Assembly (NCBI GenBank): GCA_020073465.1
Contig: JAIQFC010000039.1
Location: 1-37,204 of the forward strand
DNA from: Terriglobia bacterium
GTDB taxonomy: Bacteria > Acidobacteriota > Terriglobia > Terriglobales > Acidobacteriaceae
Length of the DNA stretch: 37,204 bases
Reading direction: 5' to 3'
This document shows, piece by piece, positions 19,297 through 27,048 of the stretch (the stretch's first letter is position 1; each line of letters starts with the position of its first letter). The notes under the pieces are model-generated. The model worked only from the letters and a program-made list of their open reading frames with translations. It was not told where the DNA came from and made no database searches. A program made the position numbers and the translations under genes.

Positions 19297-20283
19297 ATGA
19301 AGCTTCTGATCCTGGTTCATCACCGGTTCGACCTGTGGAATGTCCCTGCTTGGTTTACGGCGAAGCTGAGGACGGAGTTCCCGGAGATCGAGGTTGTCTA
19401 TCTGAGCAGCTACGAGGGAGCGGAGAAGCATCTTCGCGACGCAGAGATCGTGTTCACCATTTCCCTACGGCCGGAGCAGTTCTCACTGGCACGACAGTTG
19501 CGGTGGGTTCACGCGCCCACGGCTGCGGTGCATCAACTGCTGTTTCCGGAGCTGGTGAAAAGCGACGTCATTGTTACGAATTCTACCGACGTACACGGAC
19601 CCGTCGTCGCCGAGCATGTGATTGCGCTCATCTTCGCGCTGGCCAAGAAAATTCCACAGGCAGTGATTTTTCAGCAGAAGCGGGTTTGGGGACAGGAGGC
19701 CATGTGGAACGAAGGGCCTCGTCCGCGTGAGATCGCGGGCGCGACCGTGGGGTTGATCGGGCTGGGTGGCATCGGACGCGAAGTCGCGAGGAAAGCTGCT
19801 GCGCTCGGCATGCATGTCATCGCAGTACGGGAGCATCCGGAGAAGGGGAGACCTGAAGGGGTGAGCGAGGTGTTCTCGCCAGCCCATCTCGAAGATGTCT
19901 TGCGGCAATCGGATTATGTTGTGGTGGCAGCGCCGCTTCTCCCTGCAACCCAGGGGCTGATCAACGCGCGCCGGCTGGCCGTGATGAAGGGGAGTGCCTA
20001 TCTAATTAATGTCGGGCGGGGGCCGCAGGTGGATGAGACGGCGCTGGCTGAGGCGCTCCGCAATCGTAGCATTGCGGGCGCGGCGCTGGATGTTTTTGAG
20101 AAGGAACCGCTACCGGCGGAGTCTCCGCTGTGGGGATTCGACAACCTGCTGATTACGCCGCATACCGCGGGGCTCACGGAGAAGCTCTGGCATCGGCATT
20201 ATGAGTTGTTCTCGGAGAATCTGCGGCGATACCTGGCTCATCAGCCGCTGCGGTACGTGGTGGATAAGCAGAGAGGGTATTAG
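19297..20283 (+). CDS. D-2-hydroxyacid dehydrogenase (NAD(P)-dependent)
   Basis: This D-isomer-specific 2-hydroxyacid dehydrogenase has 328 residues. ATG 19297 is preferred over TTG 19288; neither has a clear ribosome site. The NAD-binding Rossmann core carries GLGGIG at 155-160. The catalytic residues R241 (NVGRGPQVDE), E270 (FEKEPLP) and H289 (ITPHTAG) are all present. Substrate choice (glyoxylate/hydroxypyruvate, phosphoglycerate or other) cannot be read from sequence. The lack of C-terminal ACT domains argues against a SerA-type phosphoglycerate dehydrogenase. The genes on either side do not suggest a pathway. Confidence 0.9.
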   Translation: MKLLILVHHRFDLWNVPAWFTAKLRTEFPEIEVVYLSSYEGAEKHLRDAEIVFTISLRPEQFSLARQLRWVHAPTAAVHQLLFPELVKSDVIVTNSTDVHGPVVAEHVIALIFALAKKIPQAVIFQQKRVWGQEAMWNEGPRPREIAGATVGLIGLGGIGREVARKAAALGMHVIAVREHPEKGRPEGVSEVFSPAHLEDVLRQSDYVVVAAPLLPATQGLINARRLAVMKGSAYLINVGRGPQVDETALAEALRNRSIAGAALDVFEKEPLPAESPLWGFDNLLITPHTAGLTEKLWHRHYELFSENLRRYLAHQPLRYVVDKQRGY

Positions 20284-20318
20284 GCCCGATGCAATCTTGG
20301 GCCGTGGCAATGCGCGCG

Positions 20319-20364
20319 AGATCCTTCGCGCCGCCTGGAAACCGGCTTCGCTCAGGATGACGCC
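20319..20364 (+). repeat. Second copy of CTTCGCTCAGGATGAC repeat
   Basis: The segment begins GAGATCCTTCGCG and ends GGCTTCGCTCAGGATGACGCC. It shares the GCTTCGCTCAGGATGAC core with the copy between eno and gpmI. It is intergenic, between the dehydrogenase and the LytS-type kinase. Confidence 0.6.
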
Positions 20365-20451
20365 AGACACGTGGGTGGCGCCGGATCTCAAACTGCACCA
20401 CTGCCCAACCGTGCTACAGTTTTCACGATAGGAATCTCTCCTACGAATCCC

Positions 20452-21804
20452 ATGGAACCGCGCCTCATCCTCATTCATCTGGTGCTCAAGTTGGGCGTGG
20501 CCGCCGCCGTGTCGAGCAGCCTGGTGCGCTCCAAGGAGTTCAAATCGCTGCTGTTCCGGGAGGAACGCTCTCTGCGGCAGAAGATCTATCTGGTCCTGTG
20601 GTTGGCCCTCCCGATCATGGGCGGTGTGTGGATTCGGTTCTCGGTGAAGAGTTTTCTGGCGGGTGATCTCGGTTTTGAGACTGCTCTGTTGCTGGGCGTG
20701 ATTGGAGGACGATGGGCAGGGTCGCTGGGAGGAGCCTTGCTCGCGCTCCCGGCCCTGCTGCACGGCGAGTGGGCGGCGCTGCCTTTCAATCTTCTGTCGG
20801 GTTTTATTGCCGGGCAGTTGCGAACGATGGCCTTGGACAAAGATGACATCTGGTCGTTTTCTCCCTTCATCGATCTGAGCATTTACCGGCTGATTCGGCG
20901 CAACCTGCCCAGGCCCCGGCTGTTCGACTGGCAAATCATGTTCTTCACCACGGTCATGGGCCTGCGCTTCGTGCAAACCGAGCTGTCGCGATATTTTCCG
21001 CGTTCGATTTTCAGCATCGAAAGCCCGGCCAATCTCTGGGTGGAAGCGGCGATCTACGCGGCATCGGTAATTGCGATTGGAATCGAGCTGAAGATCTTCA
21101 ACAGCGTTCGCATTCAGATCAAACTGGAGGAGCAGGAACGGTTGTTGCTGCACGCACGCATGGAGGCGCTGCAGAACCAGGTCAATCCGCACTTCTTGTT
21201 CAACACTTTGAATTCCATATCGTCGCTGGTGCGCTTCGATCCGGACAAGGCGCGGGACGTGATCTTCAAACTGGCCACAATTCTGCGGCGGCTGTTGAGT
21301 TCGAGCGAGGCGTTTGCGCCCCTGCGCGATGAGTTCGAGTTCATCGACAACTATCTGGACATTGAAGTGGTGCGCTTCGGACGCGACAAACTCCGGGTTG
21401 TGAAGGAGTTTGATCCCGCGTCACTGGATGTGATCGTTCCCAGCATGATGCTGCAGCCATTGGTGGAGAACTCCATCAAACACGGGCTCTCGTCGAAGGT
21501 TGAAGGAGGTACCATCTTCCTGCGCAGCCGGATGAGCGATGCCAGACTCATCATTGAAGTCGAGGATGATGGCGTGGGAATGGCCGCGGCCCAGTTACTG
21601 GATCGCGGACGCTGGCACGGGATGGGCATCGGCATGGCGAATATCCTAGAGCGGCTAGAGGTGCTTTATGGAGACTCGGCCCGCATGACGGTTGACAGCC
21701 ACGAAGGGAAGGGAACCCTGGTGCGGATTCGCCTACCGCTGCTGCAGGAAGCGAGCGCGGTCCCGGTGGGTTTCTACGAAGAACGCTCGAGCACGCGCCG
21801 GTAG
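20452..21804 (+). CDS. LytS-type 5TM sensor histidine kinase
   Basis: This sensor kinase has 450 residues. ATG 20452 begins the first membrane helix; in-frame codons back to 20371 run through a repeat and are unlikely to be coding. The first 220 residues hold about five to six hydrophobic helices of the 5TMR_LYT type, including a GVIGGRWAGSLGGALLALPALL segment. A histidine-kinase domain of the HPK8/LytS class follows, with H247 in the NQVNPHFLFNTLN motif. A HATPase_c domain comes last, with the N box MLQPLVENSIKHGL and the G box EDDGVGMA. LytS-class kinases normally work with a LytTR regulator, but none is adjacent, so the partner is elsewhere. The last 31 bp overlap the 3' end of bshA on the other strand. 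Confidence 0.88.
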   Translation: MEPRLILIHLVLKLGVAAAVSSSLVRSKEFKSLLFREERSLRQKIYLVLWLALPIMGGVWIRFSVKSFLAGDLGFETALLLGVIGGRWAGSLGGALLALPALLHGEWAALPFNLLSGFIAGQLRTMALDKDDIWSFSPFIDLSIYRLIRRNLPRPRLFDWQIMFFTTVMGLRFVQTELSRYFPRSIFSIESPANLWVEAAIYAASVIAIGIELKIFNSVRIQIKLEEQERLLLHARMEALQNQVNPHFLFNTLNSISSLVRFDPDKARDVIFKLATILRRLLSSSEAFAPLRDEFEFIDNYLDIEVVRFGRDKLRVVKEFDPASLDVIVPSMMLQPLVENSIKHGLSSKVEGGTIFLRSRMSDARLIIEVEDDGVGMAAAQLLDRGRWHGMGIGMANILERLEVLYGDSARMTVDSHEGKGTLVRIRLPLLQEASAVPVGFYEERSSTRR

Positions 21805-22919
21805 AAGGCTTCGTACTGAGGCACGATCTTGCTGGAGCAGAAGCGGGACTGAGCCACCGCGCGAGCTTGTTTTGCCATGCTGCGCAGCTTGTTGTCGTCG
21901 CCCAGAAGTTCGAGAGCGTATCTTGCCATAGTGTCCACATCGCCGACGTCGGCGAGATAACCACTCGTACCGTGCTCAATCACTTCAGGGACGCCGCCCA
22001 CGCGGGTGGCGATGGGGACGACCTCGCAGGCCATGGCCTCGAGCGCGGCCAGCCCAAACGATTCGAGTTCGCTGGGCATCAGCATGATGTCGGCGACGGC
22101 AACCTTGTCCTGAATCTGGTCCTGCTTGCCGAGAAACAGGACGTCCTCATGAAGCCCTTTTTGCACGGCCAGCCACTCGGCCACGGAACGGTCGGGACCG
22201 TCGCCGATCAGGAGCAGCTTTGAGGGAACCTTCTTGCGGACGCGATCGAAAATCTCAATGACATCGGTGATCCGCTTCACGGGACGAAAATTCGACAGAT
22301 GCACCAGGATGCGCTCGTTGTTCGGGGCATACTCTTTGCGCAATTCCGCGGTCCGCTCCACGTCCCGGCAGTAGACGTCGCAGTTGACGGAGTTGTAGAT
22401 CACCTCGATGGGTTTCTTTACGTCGAAGACCCGCATGGTGCGGTCGCGCAAATAGTTGGAAATCGCGGTGACGCCGTCACTCTGCTCAATCGAGTAACGA
22501 GTGATCGGCAAGTACGACCGGTCGAGGCCGACCAGGGTGATATCGGTTCCGTGAAGCGTCGTGACGAAGGGCAGGCGCCGGCCGCGTGGGCCTTCGGCAA
22601 GCATCTGTCTGGCCAGAAGCGCGCTCACCGAGTGGGGGATGGCGTAGTGAACGTGCAGGAGATCAAGGTCATACAGCTGGGAAACCTCGGCCATGCGCGT
22701 GGCCAACGCCAGATCGTAGGGCGGATAGTCGAACAGGGGATAGCGGGAGACTTCAACCTCGTGGTAGTGGATGTTGGCTTCCTCGCCCCGCAGGCGGATC
22801 GGCTGGGCGTAAGAGATGAAATGAATCTCGTGCCCGCGTTGGGCAAGTTCGAGGCCCAGCTCCGTGGCCACGACGCCGCTCCCACCATAGGTGGGATAGC
22901 AAGTGATCCCGATCTTCAT
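21774..22919 (-). CDS. bshA: BshA, N-acetyl-alpha-D-glucosaminyl L-malate synthase
   Basis: This GT4 glycosyltransferase has 381 residues; BshA of Bacillus is about 377. It joins UDP-GlcNAc and L-malate as the first step of bacillithiol synthesis. Family features are the opening KIGITCYPTYGGSGVVATELG, the LLHVHYAIPHSVSALLARQ segment, FVTTLHGTDITLVG, the IYNSVNCDVYCR segment and the donor-binding 'SELESFGLAALEAMACEVVPIATRVGGVPEV'-type region near residue 290. The whole length matches BshA better than other GT4 enzymes. BshB and BshC are not in the window. The stop codon lies inside the 3' end of the convergent kinase gene. Confidence 0.93.
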   Translation of the reverse strand: MKIGITCYPTYGGSGVVATELGLELAQRGHEIHFISYAQPIRLRGEEANIHYHEVEVSRYPLFDYPPYDLALATRMAEVSQLYDLDLLHVHYAIPHSVSALLARQMLAEGPRGRRLPFVTTLHGTDITLVGLDRSYLPITRYSIEQSDGVTAISNYLRDRTMRVFDVKKPIEVIYNSVNCDVYCRDVERTAELRKEYAPNNERILVHLSNFRPVKRITDVIEIFDRVRKKVPSKLLLIGDGPDRSVAEWLAVQKGLHEDVLFLGKQDQIQDKVAVADIMLMPSELESFGLAALEAMACEVVPIATRVGGVPEVIEHGTSGYLADVGDVDTMARYALELLGDDNKLRSMAKQARAVAQSRFCSSKIVPQYEAFYRRVLERSS

Positions 22920-23035
22920 TCTGTGGCGACCGCCCTTTCCCGATCCGGCAAGAAGATTCTGTAATTTCGATGGCAGGAACAGGCAATGGATGCAGATTCT
23001 ACACGGATTGCCGGGATTGTGGGCGGAGATGGCAA

Positions 23036-23716
23036 CTACTCTGCAGACTTTGCGCTGGCCGTGCTCATACCCGGGTCGAGCTTTTCCAAGTGCGCCTGGA
23101 AGCGCTTCTTGGAATCTTCTGTCAGGCCGGTGAACTCGATTCCCATGCCGACCCCGGGATCACGGGTGCGAACTACGGCTGAGGTGGAAACGTGCTCCTG
23201 GTCAATCCAGAACTCCACGCGCAGCGACGTGGCCATGGCGAGCGGCATGACCGTCTCAACATAACAACCGTTGCCGCTGATGTCGGTAGCGTTGACGCGC
23301 ATAGGCGTGTTGACACGCTCGTCGCGCAGTTCCAGAGGGAACGAGATCTTGTGGCGGACGAATTTTCGGCGATTGTCGTGCCGCGGAGGCGGGATAGACG
23401 CCTGGACTTCGCTGGGCAGCATCTCTTTCCAGGGACATTCCTGGTCGGCAACCAACTGCACACCAACTTGGATCTTCTTCAGCCCGCCGGCATCGACAAC
23501 CCAAATTACCTTGCAGCGTGCCTTCCTGGTTTCATACTGCACGCCGATGACATCGCCGACCTTCAGTTCCTGTTCGAGGCCATAAATGCAGGCTCCGGTG
23601 CTGCTGACGTTCTGGGCGGTGGCGTTCTGGAAGAACGGCTGGTCGTTGGCGCCCATGCCCCACACGCGTACCCGCAATTCCAGAGTTGCACGCGGAGCTG
23701 ACCCCGGGGCTGACAT
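23036..23716 (-). CDS. Double PilZ-domain protein
   Basis: This protein has 226 residues and two PilZ-type beta-barrels. The C-terminal domain has both canonical c-di-GMP motifs: RxxxR at R117-R121 and DxSxxG at D145-G150. The N-terminal domain keeps NxSxxG (36-41) but lacks a matching RxxxR, so it probably does not bind the nucleotide and may serve for dimerisation. No transmembrane segment or signal is visible, so it should be cytoplasmic. ATG 23716 is preceded by GGAGG at about 9 nt. It lies in a minus-strand run with hpnK upstream (108 bp) and bshA downstream (116 bp). The gaps are wide enough for separate promoters. Confidence 0.88.
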   Translation of the reverse strand: MSAPGSAPRATLELRVRVWGMGANDQPFFQNATAQNVSSTGACIYGLEQELKVGDVIGVQYETRKARCKVIWVVDAGGLKKIQVGVQLVADQECPWKEMLPSEVQASIPPPRHDNRRKFVRHKISFPLELRDERVNTPMRVNATDISGNGCYVETVMPLAMATSLRVEFWIDQEHVSTSAVVRTRDPGVGMGIEFTGLTEDSKKRFQAHLEKLDPGMSTASAKSAE

Positions 23717-23824
23717 GAGCCAAGGACCTCCTGCTCAGGAAATACCAAGTTTTGTCTAAACGATAATACGCTTTAGAGTTACAGGGCAGGTTACCACAGT
23801 ACCCAGGGGCAGATTGAGCCGTCG

Positions 23825-24715
23825 TCATGGTTGCCGGCTGGAATTCAGGTCGCGGTAAGAAATGAGCGTGATCCCCGCGGCGGACAGCATCTTTCTGGCA
23901 TCGGGCAAGGTCAGAACCTGTAGTTCTGTCTGCCGCGACTCCCGCAAACGGGTTTTCGCAGCGTGCAGGTCAGCATCGTGGTACCCCGGGTGGCAGACGA
24001 ATTCCCAAGTGCCTTCGGGAATGCTCTGGGCGATGGCCCGGAAGAGGGTCTCGTCGAGCGCTCCGGTGACCTCGATGCCAAGCGTGCCGTCCGGGGTGGA
24101 AAAGCCTTCCTCCGCGACCGCTTTGCGGAACTTACTGGCGAATCGATGGAGAACCCGCACTTCAATGACGCGAGCCCACAGGCCGGGACGAGCAAGCACC
24201 TGCGTTGACCTGAGGGGAAGGCGTGGGCCGAAAGGATTGCGCACCGCACGAACGCCGCAAGAGGAGGCCGCGCGTAACAATGGGCGCAGCACGGCCGGAA
24301 ACAGGTGGGTATGTTTGTGGGTGTCAATGTGAGAGATGTTAATTCCGGCCGACTGTATCTTGCGAATCTGGGCGGCAGCTTCGGCTTCGATTTGCTGTGG
24401 ATCGATCCGCCCGGCGAGGGCGCGGGCGGCGAAGGCCTTAAGGCCGTCTCGAAAACGCGGTGCTCCCGAGTCGGAGGCGGTGAGAGTTGGAATTGTTTGC
24501 GGCGGAAGCACGGGCTCGCCGTCGATGAGTACGACGTGGCAGCCGATACTCAGATTCGGGACAGTGTTTGCCAACTGCACGGTTTCGGAGAAGGCGGGTC
24601 CGTTGGCCATGAGCGTGGCGGAAGTTACGACCCCATCGGCGTGTGCCTCGACGATGGCGCGATTCACGCCACGGGTGAATCCGAAATCATCGGCATTGAT
24701 GATCAGGCGCCGCAC
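23825..24715 (-). CDS. hpnK: ChbG/HpnK-family carbohydrate deacetylase
   Basis: This YdjC/ChbG-fold metal-dependent deacetylase has 296 residues. Metal-site residues are D9/D10 (INADDFG), H60 (IGCHVVL) and H133/H135 in HIDTHKHTHLFP. The segments SATLMANGPAF and GCHVVLIDGEPVLPP match the subfamily called HpnK, which is found in hopanoid gene clusters. That subfamily name is based on recognition of these segments. Its true substrate is not established for the family, and no other hopanoid gene is in the window. Plain ChbG-like N-acetyl-sugar deacetylation is therefore the safe reading. It is divergent from the tRNA promoter region. Confidence 0.85.
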   Translation of the reverse strand: MRRLIINADDFGFTRGVNRAIVEAHADGVVTSATLMANGPAFSETVQLANTVPNLSIGCHVVLIDGEPVLPPQTIPTLTASDSGAPRFRDGLKAFAARALAGRIDPQQIEAEAAAQIRKIQSAGINISHIDTHKHTHLFPAVLRPLLRAASSCGVRAVRNPFGPRLPLRSTQVLARPGLWARVIEVRVLHRFASKFRKAVAEEGFSTPDGTLGIEVTGALDETLFRAIAQSIPEGTWEFVCHPGYHDADLHAAKTRLRESRQTELQVLTLPDARKMLSAAGITLISYRDLNSSRQP

Positions 24716-24803
24716 CGCGCCAGTCTAGCAGGGAGGACTCGGGGAGCAACGGTACAATTCGTGCGGTAGTCGACGAGTGGGCCGCCGGATAGCGCTCGGA
24801 TGT

Positions 24804-24833
24804 TTGACCGATTTTTCGCGCCTCACGTATACT
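24804..24833 (+). promoter_or_regulatory. Sigma70-type promoter for tRNA-Val/tRNA-Asp
   Basis: TTGACC at 24804-24809 and TATACT at 24828-24833 are separated by 18 bp. Initiation would fall near 24840, about 95 nt before tRNA-Val. No protein gene intervenes, so this promoter most likely drives both tRNA genes. Confidence 0.65.
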
Positions 24834-24935
24834 CGTTATGGCGCGGTTCGCGCGGATGCCCCTCATCGAATTCTGCCCGGCGTGATGCTTTCCCCCAGCG
24901 AAGGTGCAAGGGATCGGGTCGCGTGAGGGTACGAG

Positions 24936-25012
24936 GGGCGGTTAGCTCAGCTGGTTAGAGCGCCTGCCTTACAAGCAGGAGGTCGCAGGTTCGAGTCCTG
25001 CACTGCCCACCA
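24936..25012 (+). tRNA. tRNA-Val (anticodon TAC)
   Basis: This is a 77-nt cloverleaf with the CCA encoded. The acceptor stem GGGCGGT pairs with ACTGCCC (one G-U). The D-arm contains TAGCTCAGCTGGTTAGAGC. The anticodon stem CCTGC/GCAGG encloses loop CTTACAA, giving TAC. The T-arm has GGTTCGAGTCC. It precedes tRNA-Asp by 21 bp. Confidence 0.97.
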
Positions 25013-25033
25013 GTCCGGCATTCCGTTACAACC

Positions 25034-25110
25034 GGGGACGTAGTTCAGTTGGTTAGAACGCTGCCCTGTCACGGCAGAGGCCGCGGGTTCGAGTCCCGTC
25101 GTCCCCGCCA
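25034..25110 (+). tRNA. tRNA-Asp (anticodon GTC)
   Basis: This is a 77-nt cloverleaf with CCA encoded. The acceptor GGGGACG pairs with CGTCCCC. The anticodon stem CTGCC/GGCAG encloses loop CTGTCAC, giving GTC. The T-arm has GGGTTCGAGTCCC. Its 3' end is 58 bp from the convergent stop codon of an integrase gene, the arrangement expected when the tRNA 3' end is the attachment site. Confidence 0.97.
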
Positions 25111-25134
25111 TTCCTTTCAAGCACTTGCAAGGAA
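25111..25134. other. Palindrome abutting tRNA-Asp; candidate attachment-site edge
   Basis: Directly after the tRNA CCA comes a 24-bp near-palindrome, TTCCTTTCAAG-CA-CTTGCAAGGAA, with 10 of 11 arm pairs. It is followed by a short direct repeat of TGGTCCA (25151-25157 and 25161-25167). It may be the tRNA terminator, or part of the att core used by the adjacent integrase. No second copy was seen downstream in the window. Confidence 0.45.
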
Positions 25135-25168
25135 TTGGCAATTTCGATCATGGTCCAATTTGGTCCAG

Positions 25169-26353
25169 TTAGGCCAGTGCTTCTCCCTTGTTGAGCACCA
25201 TCCGAACAAGTTTGCTTTGTGCTAGCCGTTTGTTCGGCATTCCCGCCTGAGCGTAAAGATCCAGCGTAACGCGACTGTTCGCATGACGTAGGAGCTCCTG
25301 TACCACCTTCACTTCCTCGTTGTTCTGAGTGAGCAAGGTTGTGTACGTGTGTCGGAAGGTGTGGAACCCGACCCGCTTCTGGATGTTTGCCGCCTTCACT
25401 GCAGGTCGCCCGTATCGGCGCCACAGGGTTTCTGGCCAGAGCGGTTGTTTGCCTTTCATCGTCGGTGAGGCAAATACCCAGTCTGTTTTGCGATTGTACG
25501 GAGCAGCCAGCCTCAGCTTTAGCAGAGACTCGGCCAAAGCGGCGTCGAGCGGTACATCCTTTGCGGAAGCTTCCGTCTTGGGAGCGCCCTGGACCATCAT
25601 CACGACTGAGCGGCGAACATGGATTACGAGGTTCTCGAAGTCCACATCCTCCCATTGCAAGCCGATCAGTTCTCCACGTCGCAAGCCGGTGAAGGCGTCC
25701 AGTTCCGCCGCCGTTCGAAGAGGTTCTGGCAGATTCTTGAGCAGTGCCATGATCTCGTCGGGTGTCAGGACATCGGGCGTCCTCATACGCTTCGCACTTT
25801 GACGTACGCTCTTGATCGGGTTTCGTTCTGTCCACTCCCAGCGGATCGCGTGAGAAAACAGGGCGCTCATCAGATTCCTGATTTTGGCCCTGCTTCCGCG
25901 TGCCAACGGCAATGTTTTCAACCACGCTTCGACATCCACCGCTTTCACTTCGGAAAGACGATATGACCGCCAGTGTGGAAGAACCCACTTTTTCAAGTAA
26001 ATGTCGTAGGCATACTGCGTGGAGTAGGTCTTGGTGCTGGTCGCCAGCCCCTCCACCGGATTCTTCGTGACCTTCTTGTAGATGATCCCGATCTTGAAAA
26101 TTCGGTTCATGATGCCCCGAATCTTCGAGACTGTTGTCCACCCGTACTGCTCCTTGTTGTGCAGGGCATTAAACCGCTTTTGGATTTCAAGCGGCTCGAT
26201 GTCCTCCGCGATCTGATTGCCCCACTTTGCAATCAGAATGTCGCGAACGTAGTGCTCAAGGATGGGCTTTGTGTTCGCCGACTTGGGACTGGCGGTGACC
26301 TCTGGGTCAAACTCGACTTTGAGGTAATATTCCGCAAGCTCAGGGAACCTCAC
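25169..26353 (-). CDS. Tyrosine integrase with two core-binding-like domains
   Basis: This site-specific recombinase has 394 residues from GTG 26353. The catalytic domain (about 195-385) has the full active set: R225 (TGLRRGE), K259, H331 and R334 (HTFRHT), H357 (LLRHANS) and nucleophile Y367. Before it lie two stretches that each look like a complete helical core-binding domain: about 28-105 (YVRDILIAKWG...VTKNPVEGL) and about 110-190 (YLKKWVLPHWRSYRLSEV...TERNPIKSVRQ). One such domain is normal. The frame remains open for 63 codons upstream of the GTG with integrase-like N-terminal sequence but no start codon, so the 5' end may be damaged. Its position next to tRNA-Asp marks an integrated element. 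Confidence 0.9.
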   Translation of the reverse strand: MRFPELAEYYLKVEFDPEVTASPKSANTKPILEHYVRDILIAKWGNQIAEDIEPLEIQKRFNALHNKEQYGWTTVSKIRGIMNRIFKIGIIYKKVTKNPVEGLATSTKTYSTQYAYDIYLKKWVLPHWRSYRLSEVKAVDVEAWLKTLPLARGSRAKIRNLMSALFSHAIRWEWTERNPIKSVRQSAKRMRTPDVLTPDEIMALLKNLPEPLRTAAELDAFTGLRRGELIGLQWEDVDFENLVIHVRRSVVMMVQGAPKTEASAKDVPLDAALAESLLKLRLAAPYNRKTDWVFASPTMKGKQPLWPETLWRRYGRPAVKAANIQKRVGFHTFRHTYTTLLTQNNEEVKVVQELLRHANSRVTLDLYAQAGMPNKRLAQSKLVRMVLNKGEALA

Positions 26354-26542
26354 TCGTTCTCTTGCTGAAATGCCACAGTTGATCCTGAGCCGGAGCCCAA
26401 GACGATCCGCCTCAAGAGGTGCTTCGTCTTCGGTGGGAAAGTCGGCGACCAGACCAACGACTATTGGAGTCTGCTCTGCGCCGTTGATCCGGTATCCGAG
26501 TCCCGTCGTGGCAGGGTTCCGGGGTTCGCTGGGTTGCTCGCC
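26354..26542 (-). other. Open upstream frame of integrase, no start codon
   Basis: Reading in the integrase frame, 63 sense codons lie between a TGA (26543-26545) and the GTG at 26353. Their product contains 'YRING...VVGLVADFPTEDEA' and 'EADRLGLRLRIN', the type of segment found at the N-terminus (arm-binding region) of related integrases. No ATG, GTG or TTG occurs in this stretch. An ATG at 26551-26549 in another frame starts a short peptide, which suggests a frameshift near 26490. Either the integrase lost its natural start, or it uses a rare start codon. Confidence 0.45.
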
Positions 26543-26827
26543 TCAGTTCCCATCACGCCCACCGAGAAAGGAGCTTAGAGCGCGCAGGTAAACCCGAGCC
26601 GCTCTGACGGCCTGGGTGTCCCCGACCTCGCCCTTGTCGTACCTTTCAAGCTGAGCTGCCGCGTAGATCACACGAGGCAGTTCGTCCTGCAGCATGTCAT
26701 TAGGATCGTGGCCGTCGACAGTGTGGCTTTGCTCGTAGAGTTCGTAAGCGCGGCACTTGATCTCATCGTGAAGTGATGCATCAGTGATGTGACATGCATT
26801 GATTGAAACATGGGCTTCGGAGGTCAT
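26543..26827 (-). CDS. DUF2934-like small protein
   Basis: A 94-residue protein starts at ATG 26827 with an excellent ribosome site (AGGAGGT, 9 nt spacing). The central segment 'EIKCRAYELYEQSHTVDGHD' followed by an acidic 'MLQDEL' resembles DUF2934, a short helical domain frequent in Acidobacteriota and rhizobia. Its function is unknown. It has no signal peptide or TM segment. It is in the same frame as the integrase and its TGA is followed directly by the open upstream frame of that gene, so transcription is likely shared. Confidence 0.65.
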   Translation of the reverse strand: MTSEAHVSINACHITDASLHDEIKCRAYELYEQSHTVDGHDPNDMLQDELPRVIYAAAQLERYDKGEVGDTQAVRAARVYLRALSSFLGGRDGN

Positions 26828-27005
26828 GGGAGACGTACCTCCTATCGAAGTGGGTGAGGGAACCTCTTTCCTCCACCACGTTGAATGCGGACTTGAATGA
26901 ACCGTATTCCCTAGCTCAACAAGGTTCTGTGACAGAAATCACAGCTAGCAGTGTTTATGCTGGGCTTACCGGAGGAGTGGATTGATTGTTTGCCGAACCA
27001 GGCGT

Positions 27006-27048
27006 TTTCACTCATTGAGAATCGGCCGATCCGAGGCAATGAGTGAAA
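27006..27048. repeat. 12-bp perfect inverted repeat at truncated sulP end
   Basis: TTTCACTCATTG (27006-27017) is repeated inverted at 27037-27048. The 19-nt loop contains the palindrome ATCGGCCGAT (27021-27030). It lies where sulP homology stops. It could be a terminator, or a scar from the event that removed the rest of the gene. Confidence 0.5.

Noticed and set aside
20110..21192. 360-codon minus-strand frame across the dehydrogenase and LytS-type kinase
   Set aside because: It is antisense to two recognisable genes and runs through an intergenic repeat; the Gln/Arg/His-rich product is not protein-like.
25053..26141. 362-codon minus-strand frame overlapping the integrase and tRNA genes
   Set aside because: It runs through tRNA-Asp and is out of frame with the integrase, whose catalytic residues are intact.
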